Below, piece by piece: positions 21,701-32,869 of a stretch of 64,000 nt of DNA. This DNA is from Pristionchus mayeri (Eukaryota > Nematoda > Chromadorea > Rhabditida > Neodiplogasteridae), in the NCBI GenBank assembly GCA_036245805.1, contig BTRK01000001.1:32250758-32314757 (forward strand), in the 5' to 3' direction. The notes under the pieces are model-generated. The model was not told the origin of the DNA, made no database searches, and worked only from the letters and a program-made list of their open reading frames with translations. Every line of letters begins with the position of its first letter. Positions within the stretch are counted from its first letter, which is position 1. The position numbers and the translations under genes were made by a program.

Positions 21701-24700
21701 CTTCGCGAAGTGGCGCAGGCTATTTAAATAACCCAGCACTTTCGCGAAACTGCCGCGTTACTTACATGAAGCGGCGCCGTAACTATCGGAATACTTTCGC
21801 GAGGTGGCGTTGTAAGGTGCCCGCACCGGAAAAGTGGCGCGCATCCTGCGTTGGAAAACCGGAGTATTTTGTGCTAACCTCCTTTCGCCACGGGTGTGGT
21901 CCCGATTCCCTCTTAGTCTTCACTGATGGGGCAACTCTGCCTGGCCGTTGAACAATGTTTGCGCCCTTATCCTTCCGCAATCCCGAAGAATAAGGGAATT
22001 GTGGTGCAGCATGCTCAGTTTCATCTTGATGTTATAGAAGAATGGGGAGCTGCGGTTATAATGATATTATATATTTCACTACCCCTTTCATTACCATGCG
22101 AATCGCTTAGGAGCATACATTAGGGACAGTGAATGATAGGATTCATTTAGTGCCGTATCAATAAGCGAAGAACTGCCGAGAAATGCCTTCTCGAAGTGTT
22201 TTGAATACAACATTTGTTCAATCAGTTTGTAATCTTTCGAAGTTGCCTGTTCAGAAAGGATATTTCATGAAATATTTAGTGGCAGGAAACCTTCAGAGTA
22301 GGGCGGGGCGGGTCTCCTTTCTTCCTCCTTTTCAGTTTTTCGTGGTCGCAATTTGGAACTTCTTTCCCTATTCGTATTTCGATTAATCTCATTTCTATAA
22401 TTGCATGCCCACCGTCTTCCAGCTGTGCTTGCCCTGCACATGCATTAGGAAAGATCGAACCAGTTCCAAAGCCTTCGGTCTGTCTTCTTTTTTCGGGAAA
22501 TTCTTATGGCAATAAAACAAATGGTTGAAGAAGGAAGAATAGAGTTGTGCGAGAACTGGGGAGGCCTTCATTGCCTGTGTTTTCGATTATAAATTTGCTC
22601 ATTTGGTCGATCACACACCTTCCACCATTCCTTTTTGAGTGGTTTTTGAGTATGCCATCAATCGTTCTCTGCCACAATCGACTTAGTTTTTGGATGTTCT
22701 CGCAAATTCTTATCTACCATCTTGTTCCTATCCGAAACGCGCGATCTAAAATTCGTTTGTTTGGCTTGACCCTTTCGTGGGCACTAGGTTGGGTGCATAG
22801 CTGTGCACGAGCCGCCCATACATGGTATGAGGGGTGTTTTCCCGGGAAGGCATCCCCATACCATGTATGGTCATGGTGATAATCGATAGTAGGTCATGGG
22901 GAGGTCAAGACTAAGCACCATAACCAATCGATAATGCATTATCGATTGATACCGTATATATGACTACCGTAACCCCTGATTATCGCAAACTAACTTTATT
23001 TTTTTAAAAGTCCTGATACCGTGCCCAATAGATTCCACAGTACTCAAGCAACTACAATAACCCAGTTACATGGGTCAAATATGTTAGGATAGTAATTTCA
23101 TGCTCGATGTTAGATTTTTTAGAAAAATGTTTGATTCAAAGAACAAGACCTGACCCAAGGAACTGGGTTACGGTATTCACTTGGGTACTGTAGAATCGGT
23201 TAGGCACAGTACCAGGACTTTAAAAAAATAAAGTCAGTTCGTTATAATCGGGGTTTGCGATAGCCATATAATGTATCAATCGATAATGTACTATCGATTG
23301 GTTATGGTACTTAGCGGTCGCACGTTCAATGATAGATCGCGAGAGAGCATGTGTGGGAGAGGTAATATATTTTGTTAGTGATATTCTTATAGTCAGCTCA
23401 CTTTATCACAAAGCCGTCATCTATTAGTTCCACCATCGCTCGTAGAACCCCAGTTGATTCCATTCTGATCGATACACCATCCTCTATATTCTAACCATAT
23501 ATTTCGCACTATTCCAACCTATTCCCGGCTCCTTTTTGTGCACACTGCACCCTGCGATTGCCAATTTCGTCTTCGCATCCATCACTGTGGCTTTACAATT
23601 AGAACCATTCCATCCTGGATTATCATACTGCCCGTCGATGGCAACCGATATTCCATCAGGCTGTAATTTATTGTCCAATGCGCTTATTTGCCGTAGTTCA
23701 CCTCTGCGGCATTCTTTGAAACTTCCCGTGCATCATTTTGCCAGATCAGGAAAACCCTCTCTATCGCGGGACAACCGATGTCGCGGATTGCCCTCCGCAT
23801 GGCTCGTTCACTAGGGAGGCCGAGACCGAGCAATTTTCCGAAATCGTCAAATCTCTGAAGCGATACGCATTTTGTTCGTTTTTGCGCGATTATTATTCTC
23901 ACCGGGATTTGGACTCCAGTTATGAAGGCGGCAATGGAAATCGATTGGTTCCCCTCGAATACCTTACTCTTCCCCTTTCCAATTTGCTTTTGACTCTGCC
24001 AACAGACGAAGGCGCCGCACGCAAGACAGTCATACTCGACAGTGCATGCGCATCCTTCCTCGCGCACTATTATCAAACTTCTATCGAGCAGTTTGCCGCA
24101 TTCTTTGCATCGATGAAACAATTCCAGGAGTTCCTCGTGTCCCACAATCCGAAACTTAGTCTCTACCCGTTGAATCGATTCATCGTCGTCACTTTCCTCA
24201 CTCTCTCCATCACTTTGACTAGATGGCACATACTCCGACCCCTGTGAGAGAGCTACAGTAACCCTATTCGAGATCTGACCTACCTTATCGATTGTCGTTT
24301 CCGTTCGAATACTCGATTGAGTTTTTAATCGTTTCGGAAGTGTTGCCATATCGCCATAATACATCTCGTCATTGTGATACCCATTCAGGCCAAGGGACTC
24401 GACTCGAAGAGGAGAAGACGGACGAGCGGGCGAGAGGATGGGAGGAGTGGCCAGGCCGGGCTATTGATTTATTGTTTTTTTTAAAACTTGTTTTGTAGAA
24501 CTAAGCGCCGAAAACAGTAGATAATTTGCCAATTTTGATTCAGATTAGATCGGGAAAGTCGATTTATATTATTAGTCAAAAAAATCGTTAGTAATGACTA
24601 ACTTTTGTTACCGAAATCGATATATTTTGTCCATACATACTTTGATTGAATGGTTGATAATTTGAGGCATTTTTTTCAGTATAGTTTCCTTCAAATGATA

Positions 24701-27533
24701 TCCCGTTGGCTCATCCCATCGAGCAAGGCTGTATGAAGAACAATCAAAATGATACCCGAGCCGTAATCATGGAAAAGGTTGCAATTTTATATTTGACCAA
24801 ACATTGAAATATAAATCTGCCAAGTGTGAATTTTTGAAAAAAAAATCCTTTGCGCCCTGTGAATTCCAATTCGTGATTTTTTTTTAAAATTAGACATTTT
24901 GGATGGATAAACATGTATGAATTCAATTGGTAGGGAATAGGGGAGGTTGTGACACAAGCCCAACTTATTACCAATAGCTGATTATTCAACTTGTTAGCTG
25001 CTTGAGAGTTGTTTCATTGTTACCAGTATGCGCACCACTACATTACTCTGATTTGATCCGGTGACCAGGTGATAATGAGTTTCGCTTCCCACCTATGTAT
25101 GGGATCATTGTTCAATTCTAGTAATTGAGAGGATAGCAGTGGTTTGATGAACGCAAACAACCGTATCCAATTGATACTACAGTACCCACTCAGTTTGATG
25201 GATCAGCTTCAGTTGGTTAGATCACACGTTTGCAAAAACAATCCTTGGGTACTGTACTGCATTAACTGTAGTATCGATTGTATACGGTTGTTTGTATTCA
25301 TTAAACGACGGCTTTCCACTCTACCAGAATCGAACCATGACCCCTACATAGGTGGGAAGCGAAACTCATTATCACCTGGTCACAGGATCTAATCAGAGTA
25401 ACGTAGTGGTGCACATACTGGTAACAATGAAACAACTCCTGTAGCTAGATCTAATATACAGCAACCTGTAATGCGCAGTATTTTTGTCACTCTCTTGACA
25501 AGAAAAAAATCATAGCCATTTATATCGTTCGAAAACTTTCTTTCTGACTTCTCAACACCAGTCGTTAATTACATGGAAGATAGCAAATTAGGCTGCGAAT
25601 CAATGTGAAATCGATTTTTTAGTGAGTATGTATGCAAGGGAATATTTCGATATGTGAAGTGTGATGCGCGAAATGTTGGGATGGATAATGGTGAAGGAAT
25701 CAGGGGATGGGAAGATGAGAGAGTATGTAGACCGATGAGGGACGAGAGATAGATAGAGGCGATTCAAGAGATGACAAATTCTCTATTCCTTCTCTCCACC
25801 GTTCACAATCTCTTCTCCTACTCCTCTCTCGAATCCCATTTGTCTCTCTCTCTCCTCCCTCTCTTTCTCTCGTCCCTCCTCGTTCCAAACACTTTCTCAT
25901 CTCTCAACACTTCGCGCATCACGCTTTGCTTTTCGAAAAGTTATGCCCTTGCTTTCCCAATCACTAACTAATATATCGATTTTCGTTTTCTCCTCTCACT
26001 AAATATGCACTGATTCTCCTAGTTTGTGATCTTCAATGAAGTTAACAACGAGTAATGATGAACTGTCAGTGCGAAACAAATGCAATAAAAGCTTGTGATC
26101 TGCCTCTTTTCCATTATTCTGAAAGAAATTGCTCAGTTCTCAAAATCACACCCTTGGCAGATTTCTGTTCCACTAACTGGTCAAATATAAAAATTGCAGC
26201 CTGATCCATGATTCCAGGTAGGGTTGGCTGACTAAACTCTTTATTTTACTTGTGCTTTCGTTTGTCGGGCATAGAGTGCAGAATGAGGAGATAATTTCAT
26301 ACGAAGCCAACTCTACTTCTAGTTCGCAGATATTTTTGAAATCTCTATCGTATTACATTTCTGACGTAAATAAACATGACTTCATAAATGCATAATATAA
26401 AGATACTATTCCCTAATTGTGTTTCACATGCTTCTCCAAAGTTGATTGTATCGTCATTGTTTGATTTATGTATAAACTTTTTGTTCATTCGCTAAGATAG
26501 TTCGAATAGTATAAACGAGTACTGTTTACAGTATCATTATTGCCTTGTCTATGGAAGCGTATAAACTGTTTCATGCTAACCTCGTCCACATCCATCTCAG
26601 AGTCAGAGGCAGCGGGCGTAGCAGATACGGTAGGGTTGCGGTATCGCTGTTGAAGTCGCTCAAATTGAAGCTCAGGCCTTAGCGGGCAGGTTTGGAGAGA
26701 AGGCGAAGGATTAGGACGACACTGAATCCATGGGTTGTTTAATTAGTATAACTGATGTGGACGTCCACTAATCATTACAGTTTGTTGATATAGCTCGTTT
26801 CTTATGTAGTGGCATAGTTAACCGACGAGATAGTGTAGATAGACTCACATCCTTAGGCAGGCCAACTGGAGAATCAAAGTGCTTTGAGCACCATCGTATG
26901 TCTGCCCCCTTGTCTATCTTCTGCCGGTAGTCCGCCAGTTTTCCCATGGTCTCCTCTTCAGTCAACCCAAGGCGATCAATCCACCTTTTCTGCTCTGCTT
27001 CCCGTGAGTTTGCGTAAAACTTTCGTAGCGTATCATCAACCAATGAACAGAGGTAACACGTTCGTTTTCGCTTCATTCTGAAATCTACCGCCCAAGGTTA
27101 TCGACGAATATCGAAACGATAGCGAACGTTGTACACCATAAACTGTGTTATCAGGATCAAAATGATAATTATGCGCATCTTTTGTTCAAATCGACATTAT
27201 AAATACCGAAAATACACAATAAATAATTAAAATTAAATAAAAATCAATATTCCTGAGCTACGGTAGAATAGTTGTGTACCGAGCGTGCAGCGAGTGTGCT
27301 CCGGGCGATCCCTCGCATAAACCACTTTACGGCTCCGGATTCCTGACTTTGTTCGCTTCTAGTAGGTTCAAAATTAAACAATGATTTTTCGTATTTTTCC
27401 TGTTTAATCATAACCGAAAACTGCGTTTTCTGAGCTCAACATGCCTAAACTAGCCGGCTCCCTTTAAGTCTCACTTTTTCTTTGTCGATATGGTCGAAAC
27501 AGGGTGACATAGGACTTTCTGATCCTCTTTCAT
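18794..27533 (-). CDS. Four-pass membrane protein, subfamily 3, with 7 kb first intron
   Basis: Exons 27475-27533, 20399-20483, 19616-19711, 19266-19376, 19106-19207, 18794-18934; 197 aa. Exon 1 (MKEDQKVLCHP...STKK) was found by aligning the 5' flank with that of the paralogue at 30795. Both have CCTCCTA...GAACGTGG...CGACT-CA-ATG, and both exons are 59 bases, phase 2. Exon 2 begins one base plus SASPRRLTVREK. Exon 3 is TM1 (YLSLNLGSTIVIFSYSF), exon 4 is TM2 (FTLPFLIGVFVSVHHE), exon 5 is TM3 (TCQALLISITWLFQCGLVLF), exon 6 is TM4 and a basic tail. All splice sites are GT-AG. Intron 1 (20484-27474) holds a THAP transposase relic and several palindromes. Whether it is still spliced correctly is untested. 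Confidence 0.78.
20207..20292. repeat. CRE-containing hairpin element, copy 5 (degenerate)
   Basis: GGCACTATGTCGGATGAGAA at left and TTTTCATCCGACATGTTGCC at right enclose a decayed palindrome. It lies in intron 2 of the subfamily-3 gene at 18794-27533. Confidence 0.7.
21126..21395 (-). CDS. Possible terminal exon with acidic tail, gene unknown
   Basis: An open frame of 89 codons begins directly after a good acceptor (AATTTAG) and ends in TGA. The first half is mixed (ESVCVREELEETRVARRLG, then DEINTWYEQR). The last 45 residues are almost only Glu, Gly, Asp and Tyr. It lies inside intron 1 of the 18794-27533 gene on the same strand, downstream of the THAP transposase relic, so it could be that element's C-terminal exon. 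I cannot connect them. A biased composition on one strand can also arise from simple sequence. Confidence 0.3.
   Translation of the reverse strand: MLAESVCVREELEETRVARRLGVPSDLVFDEINTWYEQRNGLEEEDGGEEGGEYEYEEYEEGEEGGNGLEGEDEEGENDGELEMGEDSD
21577..21858. repeat. Palindromic element, GC-rich arms
   Basis: TTTTCAACGCAGGATGCGCG at left is the reverse complement of the right end (CGCGCATCCTGCGTTGGAAAA). The arms are rich in CGCGAA and GGCGC motifs and meet near 21720. It lies in intron 1 of the 18794-27533 gene. Confidence 0.8.
22817..22872. repeat. Short perfect hairpin
   Basis: CCATACATGGTATGAGGGG...CCCCATACCATGTATGG, with an SmaI-type CCCGGG centre. About 56 bases. Confidence 0.6.
22911..23314. 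repeat. Palindromic element with CTAAGCACCATAACCAATCG termini
   Basis: CTAAGCACCATAACCAATCG at left and CGATTGGTTATGGTACTTAG at right form the termini. Each arm also has a local ATCGATAATGYAYTATCGAT hairpin. No coding content. Confidence 0.78.
23484..27076 (-). pseudogene. THAP-domain transposase relic nested in an intron
   Basis: Exon 1 (26849-27076) encodes a THAP zinc finger: CYLC near the start, RWIDRLGLTEEE, then RWCSKHF, matching C-x2-C ... C-x2-H. Exon 2 (26581-26721, phase 0) is a Pro/Ser-rich linker. Exon 3 (23684-24397) carries an acidic segment, then a Cys-rich module (CKECGKLL ... CACTVEYDCLACGAFVCW) and GLGLPSERAMRRAIRDIG. The next segment (23484-23678) is in another frame and reads LQPDGISVAIDGQYDNPG ... 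MDAKTKLAI, resembling the first-Asp region of THAP-associated transposases. Then it stops. The frame break and missing C-terminal catalytic part indicate an inactive element. The family name (Kolobok- or P-like) is not resolved. Confidence 0.6.
24995..25447. repeat. Palindromic element, TGTTACCAGTAT family, copy 1
   Basis: TAGCTGCTTGAGAGTTGTTT at left, reverse complement at right. The arms contain GTTACCAGTAT, TATGTAGGG-like and ATCATTATC blocks shared with the element at 28346-28880. It lies in intron 2 of the THAP relic, inside intron 1 of the host gene. Confidence 0.75.
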
Positions 27534-27559
27534 TGCAGTCGGTAGGGAAGGGCAGTGCT

Positions 27560-28165
27560 CTGGAAATCCACGTTCACTGGAGTCGCTAGGAGGCGGGGAA
27601 AGGCATAGAGGTAGAGGGAGGGAGAGAGAGGAGGAGGAGGGGCCGAGAAAAGGGGAGGGGGTTAGAAAGCCGTTATTTTGAATGATCTATGTGTCTCAGA
27701 CGGACAAGCACGTTAGTAACAAACGATGCCGAAAATTCACTCGAAAATGATTATCTTTATGGATCTTTTTTTCTCACGAGAACGCGAGAAACAGGGGGCG
27801 AGAAAGCCGCTATTTTGAATGATATATGTGACTACCGGGCTCTCTCAGACGGACAAGATAATTAGAATCGAGGAAAAATGATCCCCGTTCTAGAGTAGGG
27901 AATAATTATCTTTACAGCAATCATACAGAGAGCGAGAAAGCCGTTATATTCTATGATCTATGTGTCTAGCAGGCTCGGTTAGATGGACATGAAGATTGGT
28001 CGGTTGGGAGGAAGTGCGCGGGGAAGCCACGTGCACTAGTGAGAACAAAAAGAGAGAAACAGACAGACATACACACTGAGAAAGCCGTTATTTTGAAAGA
28101 TATATGTGTCTGTCGTAGAAGAAGGTTCGTGTTCGCACGCATCGGTCGAAATGGATGCATGTGAT
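27560..28165 (-). promoter_or_regulatory. Four-unit promoter array upstream of the 27533 start
   Basis: Four units with core AAAGCCGTTATTTTGAATGA then TATGTGTC and (in three) GGACAAG or GGACATG start near 27663, 27799, 27932 and 28078, about 130-145 bases apart, separated by purine-rich and CCACGTGCAC segments. The minus-strand gene starts at 27533. The mirrored promoter of the gene at 30795 has two such units. Interpreted as a duplicated promoter module; binding factors are unknown. Confidence 0.55.
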
Positions 28166-28345
28166 TCTAACTACCTCCTTCAGCATCATCTCATCCGGAA
28201 TCCAGGACACTTTCAATGCCACGTATTGTCTGTCTAGTAAGTTCTGCCCAGCCCTGTTTAGACCGACCTGCAGAGACAAGCTGGTCCGTTCTCTCTGGCA
28301 CCACTTTGCGCCAAATGGAAGCTGAAAGCAAGAGTGCGCTCCCAT

Positions 28346-28880
28346 AACTTGGTGGGGGGGGGGGGGTGACATTTGCACAACGGACATTTGCACAACAAAT
28401 CGCCATTAGCTTGTGATTTGAGGTAGGGACTTGGGAGTTGCTTCAGTGTTACCAGTATATGCTACCCTACATTCCCACGTATATGTCTTGTTACCAGGCG
28501 ATCATGAGTTTCACTCCATATCTATGTATAGGGTTCATGGTCAAAAATTTGGAAATTTAGTAGAAAATCATGGCTAGATAAACAGAGAATGCCGTAGCCA
28601 ATCGACATTCCAGTAACTCAATAACTACTTAATCATAGCAACATGGGTATCAATTGGTTACGGCATTTGATGTTTATCTAGCCATGATTTTCTATTCAAA
28701 TTCTCAATTTTGGACCATGAACTCATGTTCGCCTAGTAACAAGATATATACATGCAAATGTAGGGTAGCATATACTGGTAACACTGAAGCAACTCCCATG
28801 TCCCTACCTCAAATCGCAAGCGAATGGCGATTTGTTGTGCAAATGTCCGTTGTGCAAATGTCACCCCCCACCCAACTTGG
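28346..28880. repeat. Palindromic element, TGTTACCAGTAT family, copy 2
   Basis: CCGTTGTGCAAATGTCACCC-type termini lie on both sides, the left with a 14-base G run. Inside each arm: GCTTCAGTGTTACCAGTATA, then CATGAGTTTC and TCATGGTC blocks. It is located at the centre of the mirrored gene cluster. Confidence 0.78.
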
Positions 28881-29427
28881 TTCTCCGTAATAACTGCCCG
28901 AACGCTCTTTTTTTACCCTCTGTAGTAATCACTTTCTCCTCCTTATGAACTGAGTCTGACTCTCTCCTGTTTGCATGCTCTCTTTCTTTCTCTAACCTGA
29001 GAGAGACCGTGAAAAATATGGAGAGTCAGGCCATTGCGCTATGACCCGATTTCAATGGATAGAGGACTGGAGTGAAGTACGGAATGACCCTTTGCATAAA
29101 CTTCGCACTCTAAAACTAGCTCATTATTCGATCTGTCGAGGGAGAATGAACAGACGATTCCCCGCATTTCGTGCATTTAGAATACATCAAATTAAACGGT
29201 CAATGCTCAGACGGGCGTGGGCCAAAATGTTTTCACCAATGTGTGCAAAGAGATAGATGCTTCTCCTGTTTGACACGTGGCTTCCGTGGAGCACGATTCC
29301 TATTGCAGTGAAAAAGCACTAAAACGTAAACAATACGCGCACTGTAAACTGCGCATTGATCAGATGGAGGGATCACTAGCGTTAACGACGCAACCGCCTG
29401 TAGTTCGCTTTCCGTATAGTTACACCA
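28881..29427. other. Intergenic, central region
   Basis: It contains a dispersed motif GACTCTCTCCTGTTTGCATG (28963-28982), also found at 34914-34933. No exon was recognised; it presumably includes the promoter of the gene starting at 29428. Confidence 0.4.
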
Positions 29428-30439
29428 ATGACAATCAAGAACAAGGAGGTGGAAATAGACCTTTCCTCACCAACTAACGAGGAAACCCAACTTCAATGGA
29501 TTCTCAGCCCACCGCTGTTTGGAATGGCGCCTGAAGTGAGAATTTTACGAATTTCTCATTTTTCATCACTCTTATGCCCTACTACTCTCTTACAACGCAA
29601 TCTAATCATTAGCAGAGTGAATGTGAAAGATGTGAATAATGAATTGCTTCAGGAATTCGCCCTGCTTCACATCCGACTCAGCATTCTCCTCTCAATATCG
29701 GCTGCTAATGTTGCTGTATTCTCATTTTATGCATCGGTGGGAATTTTTCAATGGCAGTTATCAGTTGCTGGTAAAATTTTTATCAATAAGCAGTGCACTC
29801 AAGCCCAAATATTCCGCTTTGATTCTATCAAACAGACGCTCAAAAACGGTTGCGTTTCGAAAAGTGCAAGAAAGATAGGTACAATACCGTATTTTGAGCA
29901 CAAACTCTCAGGACCACCACCCAACTACGATGTACACCCTCCTACTTCCCTATCTGGTCCTCACTCTACTCGCTCCCCTTCCATTTCTGATCATGGCGGC
30001 TGTAGGAATTCAAAATAAGAAAACCTGTCTGATCTACCCGCATATCGTCAACCTCGTACGTTTTCGAGTTTGTAGTGTCACACTCTTTTAATTTTTCACA
30101 CCCTCTGTTGACTTCCTGTTGATTTGAGAGAATGCATACAATGAAAGACGACCTGCTATGCGACATCGTCGGCAGTTGATAGATCAAAATGCTCTGCTCT
30201 TCCAGGTTCTGCAAATGGTCATTGCAATTTGGTTCCTACTCGCCTCACTAATGGAAATCTCGTCCATGGTTTGGATGTATCTACTCTACAAGGATGTAAT
30301 TTTGTTTCAGATTTCAATCAACGGATCTGCAGAAATAATCGTCAAACTCGTGTATTTCACATATCTTGCTCAAGGAATAAGGGTCATCCTACGAGTAGTT
30401 CATGATATGAAGAAGAAAAGTAATTCCATGGAAACGTAA
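29428..30439 (+). CDS. Four-pass membrane protein, subfamily-4-like
   Basis: Four exons, phase 0: 29428-29535, 29653-29736, 29912-30055, 30206-30439; 189 aa. Head MTIKNKEVEIDLSS, TM1 (LSILLSISAANVAVFSFY), TM2 (LVLTLLAPLPFLIMAAVGI), TM3 (VLQMVIAIWFLLASLMEIS), TM4 (EIIVKLVYFTYLAQGI) and a basic tail. Within the last exon, 30296-30310 looks like a complete 15-base intron (GTAATT...TTTCAG) exactly where paralogues have an intron. It is too short to splice and is in frame (VILFQ), so it is probably exonised. TM2 keeps the LPFLI core but lacks GF. No mirror partner was found on the left arm next to the centre. Function unknown. Confidence 0.78.
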
Positions 30440-30502
30440 CACATAAAATATATCCAATTTCCGATTCTATAATGGGAATCGTGATTCCTGTGCTGGAATT
30501 TT

Positions 30503-30790
30503 CTTGTCCGTCCCGACCGACACATAAATCTTTCAAAATAACGGCGTTCTCTCTGTGTGTCTGTGTGTCTGTTTCTCACCTTTTGTTCTTACTAGTAAAC
30601 GTGTCTTCCCCGCGCATTCCTTTCCGTCCGACTAATCTTCATCTCCGTCTAACGGTGCCCGGCAGACACAAATCATTCCAAATAACGGCTTACTCGCCCT
30701 CTGTCAGTTTTTCTCTCTCTATGCTTTTCTCCGCCTCCTAACGTCTCCTGTGAACGTGGCTTTCCCGTGCACTCCACTTCCCCTATCGAC
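30503..30790 (+). promoter_or_regulatory. Two-unit promoter array upstream of the 30795 start
   Basis: Two units containing CTTTCAAAATAACGGCGTTC (30530-30549) and ATTCCAAATAACGGCTTACT (30674-30693), each preceded by GACACA-type sequence. Then come CCTCCTAACGTCTCCTGTGA and ACTCCA-ATG. They are inverted counterparts of the array at 27560-28165. Confidence 0.55.
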
Positions 30791-30794
30791 TCCA

Positions 30795-32294
30795 ATGGAG
30801 GAGGACGACGAAGCCCTAATTCGCCCTATTTCGTCCATTTCTGCAAAGAAAGAGTAAGGATATTTTTTCTTTCAAATTTAAGGAAGCAAAGGGAAGTTTG
30901 TAAGTGTTTTTAGGTGAAAATATAATGTAAATGAATTCTCTGCCGTTTTAAAGCCGCTTTTCTACCACTTCCACTTTTCAGACCTTCTTGTCGCGCAAGC
31001 TAACTGTTCGAGATATTATATCTGTCTTGTCGGGCGCTTCAAACAACTTTCGTCAGCTCAAGGTTGTCTCTATATTTAGCACGCAGATATTTCATAATAA
31101 GATTACAGGAATTTCAGAGTTAGGGTAAGCGAAAAGTGTCTGAATCGATCACATTTTGCAATGAGTGGGCAGTGAGACAGAATTAGAAATGAGCTCACAC
31201 TTTGTTGAAAAGAAGTTTCGTACTCGCCTCAGGCCAAAAATATTTGTAGTTGAGGTCGATATTCATAAAAAAAAACACATAAAACGAAAATGAAAAGTTC
31301 AGTCGGATTTAGTGGAAAATTCCATACCAATTTAATTGCGGAAATTCAAATATTTGTCATTCTTACACGACTTTGCATGCTATCACTAATCTGATATAAT
31401 TATTATATCAGATATCAGCCTACATGTACCTTTCACTCAATCTCGGATTCACTACCGCGTTCTCCATCTTGTCCTATGCATACTACGTAGAGCAGCAGGA
31501 CGAATATGCAAGTTAACGTTGTAATGGTTTATTTTTACTGAGCTATACGGTATATAGCCAATGCCGATTTGTTTTCTACGTTGCTCTGTATCTGAAAGAT
31601 TTACATCTTCGTTACTGTTTTTCCCTCGAAAAATATGATTGTTCGTTTGAAAAAAACCTTAACTATATGGCTTTCAGCTGATCTTCCCCACCTTCATCAG
31701 CCTCTGTACTCTGCCCTTTCTCATTGTTGGATTCGTCTCTGTTCACTACGAACTTCGCTTCCATTGGACCCTCTTCGCGATGTATACGGTAAACGGGGAC
31801 TTAAATTATCCCATTCTCTAATCTCAAAAATGTGATCATTTTCAGACATGCCAAGCGCTATTGATTTTGATCTCTTGGCTATTTCAATGCTGGCTCGTCC
31901 TATTCTATGAATCTTCTGATTCCAGTGATCCCTTGATCCAGTATCCAGTGAGTCTTCTGATTCATCTAATCTCAACACAACAGCTCAAACCCCCCATTAA
32001 ATTTGTTTGAATTTTAAACTTAAGTATTCGAAAACAAAATTTGAACAAATGAAAATAACGTTACCTCTTTCAATACGAATGTTGAGAGGAAAAAGATAGA
32101 TCAAAGGCGGTATGACGTTACTGTTATCATTCTATATATATGTTGTTAAGACTTATCGGAGGCTGCTCGTCGCCGCGCTCTACGTCTTCCCTGTCGTACA
32201 CGAACTTCTTGGAATTTACATGTTCTGGGAGTGGCACAAGATGCTGAGCAAGAAGAGAACGATCGCATCCCATTCTGTGCAATCGAAATGTTGA
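30795..32294 (+). CDS. Four-pass membrane protein, subfamily 3, with frame break at exon 1/2
   Basis: Exons 30795-30853, 30982-31062, 31412-31507, 31678-31788, 31846-31947, 32151-32294. Exon 1 (MEEDDEALIRP) ends in phase 2 like its two paralogues. Exon 2 is 81 bases, 4 fewer than the mirror copy, so the natural join hits a stop after seven codons. From exon 2 onward in phase 0 everything is open: KLTVRDIISVLSG, TM1 (YLSLNLGFTTAFSILSYAYY), TM2 (LCTLPFLIVGFVSVHYE), TM3 (TCQALLILISWLFQCWLVLF), TM4 and basic tail (LYVFPVVHELLGIYMF). The exon 3 donor is GC (TAT-GCAAGT), a tolerated variant. It is either a recent pseudogene or uses an unseen first exon. Function unknown. Confidence 0.65.
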
Positions 32295-32869
32295 TGACTT
32301 ACTGCTTGTGATAAAGCTGTTATGTTAATACTGGTATACTAAACACTAGTATTGTTCTTTAAGCCAGTAAGATGGGCAAGGGAGTGAAGCTCGTCAGTCT
32401 TTATTGACGCTTGATGTTTCGGGATGTCCGCCCATCATCAGCCATGGCTAACACATGCAAGAGAGCAAGTTAGGAGCCCCATGCCTGGCTCATTTGGTTT
32501 CCTTTATTTTCAAACGTTTCTCAGTGAGGAGGGAAATTGCCCAGCAGTCCCATTAGAAACGCTCTTCTCTCCGGGGCGTGCAAAAAAGCCTGCGTCCCGT
32601 GGTTTCATTCTTCCTCTCTGGTCTCTACCCCCTGCCCTCTCATCCTCATCTGACTTTTCTCTGCCTTTGCGAACGCCTTAGGCCCTCGTGTTTCACATCG
32701 ATTACGATGTCCCGCAACATCGAGGAGTTGAAGAGCTCGACACCTCATCAGGATATGAATAACCTAACGTACGTTTGTATTCGTCGTTTTTCAAAATGCA
32801 CTTGACACTAGATTTCGAAATTCGTGGAAACTTTTCTTCCACTCTCATCATTTGAATGATGAGTAATTA

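Noticed and set aside
23738..24247. 169-codon plus-strand frame
   Set aside because: It is the antisense shadow of the Cys-rich exon of the THAP transposase relic.
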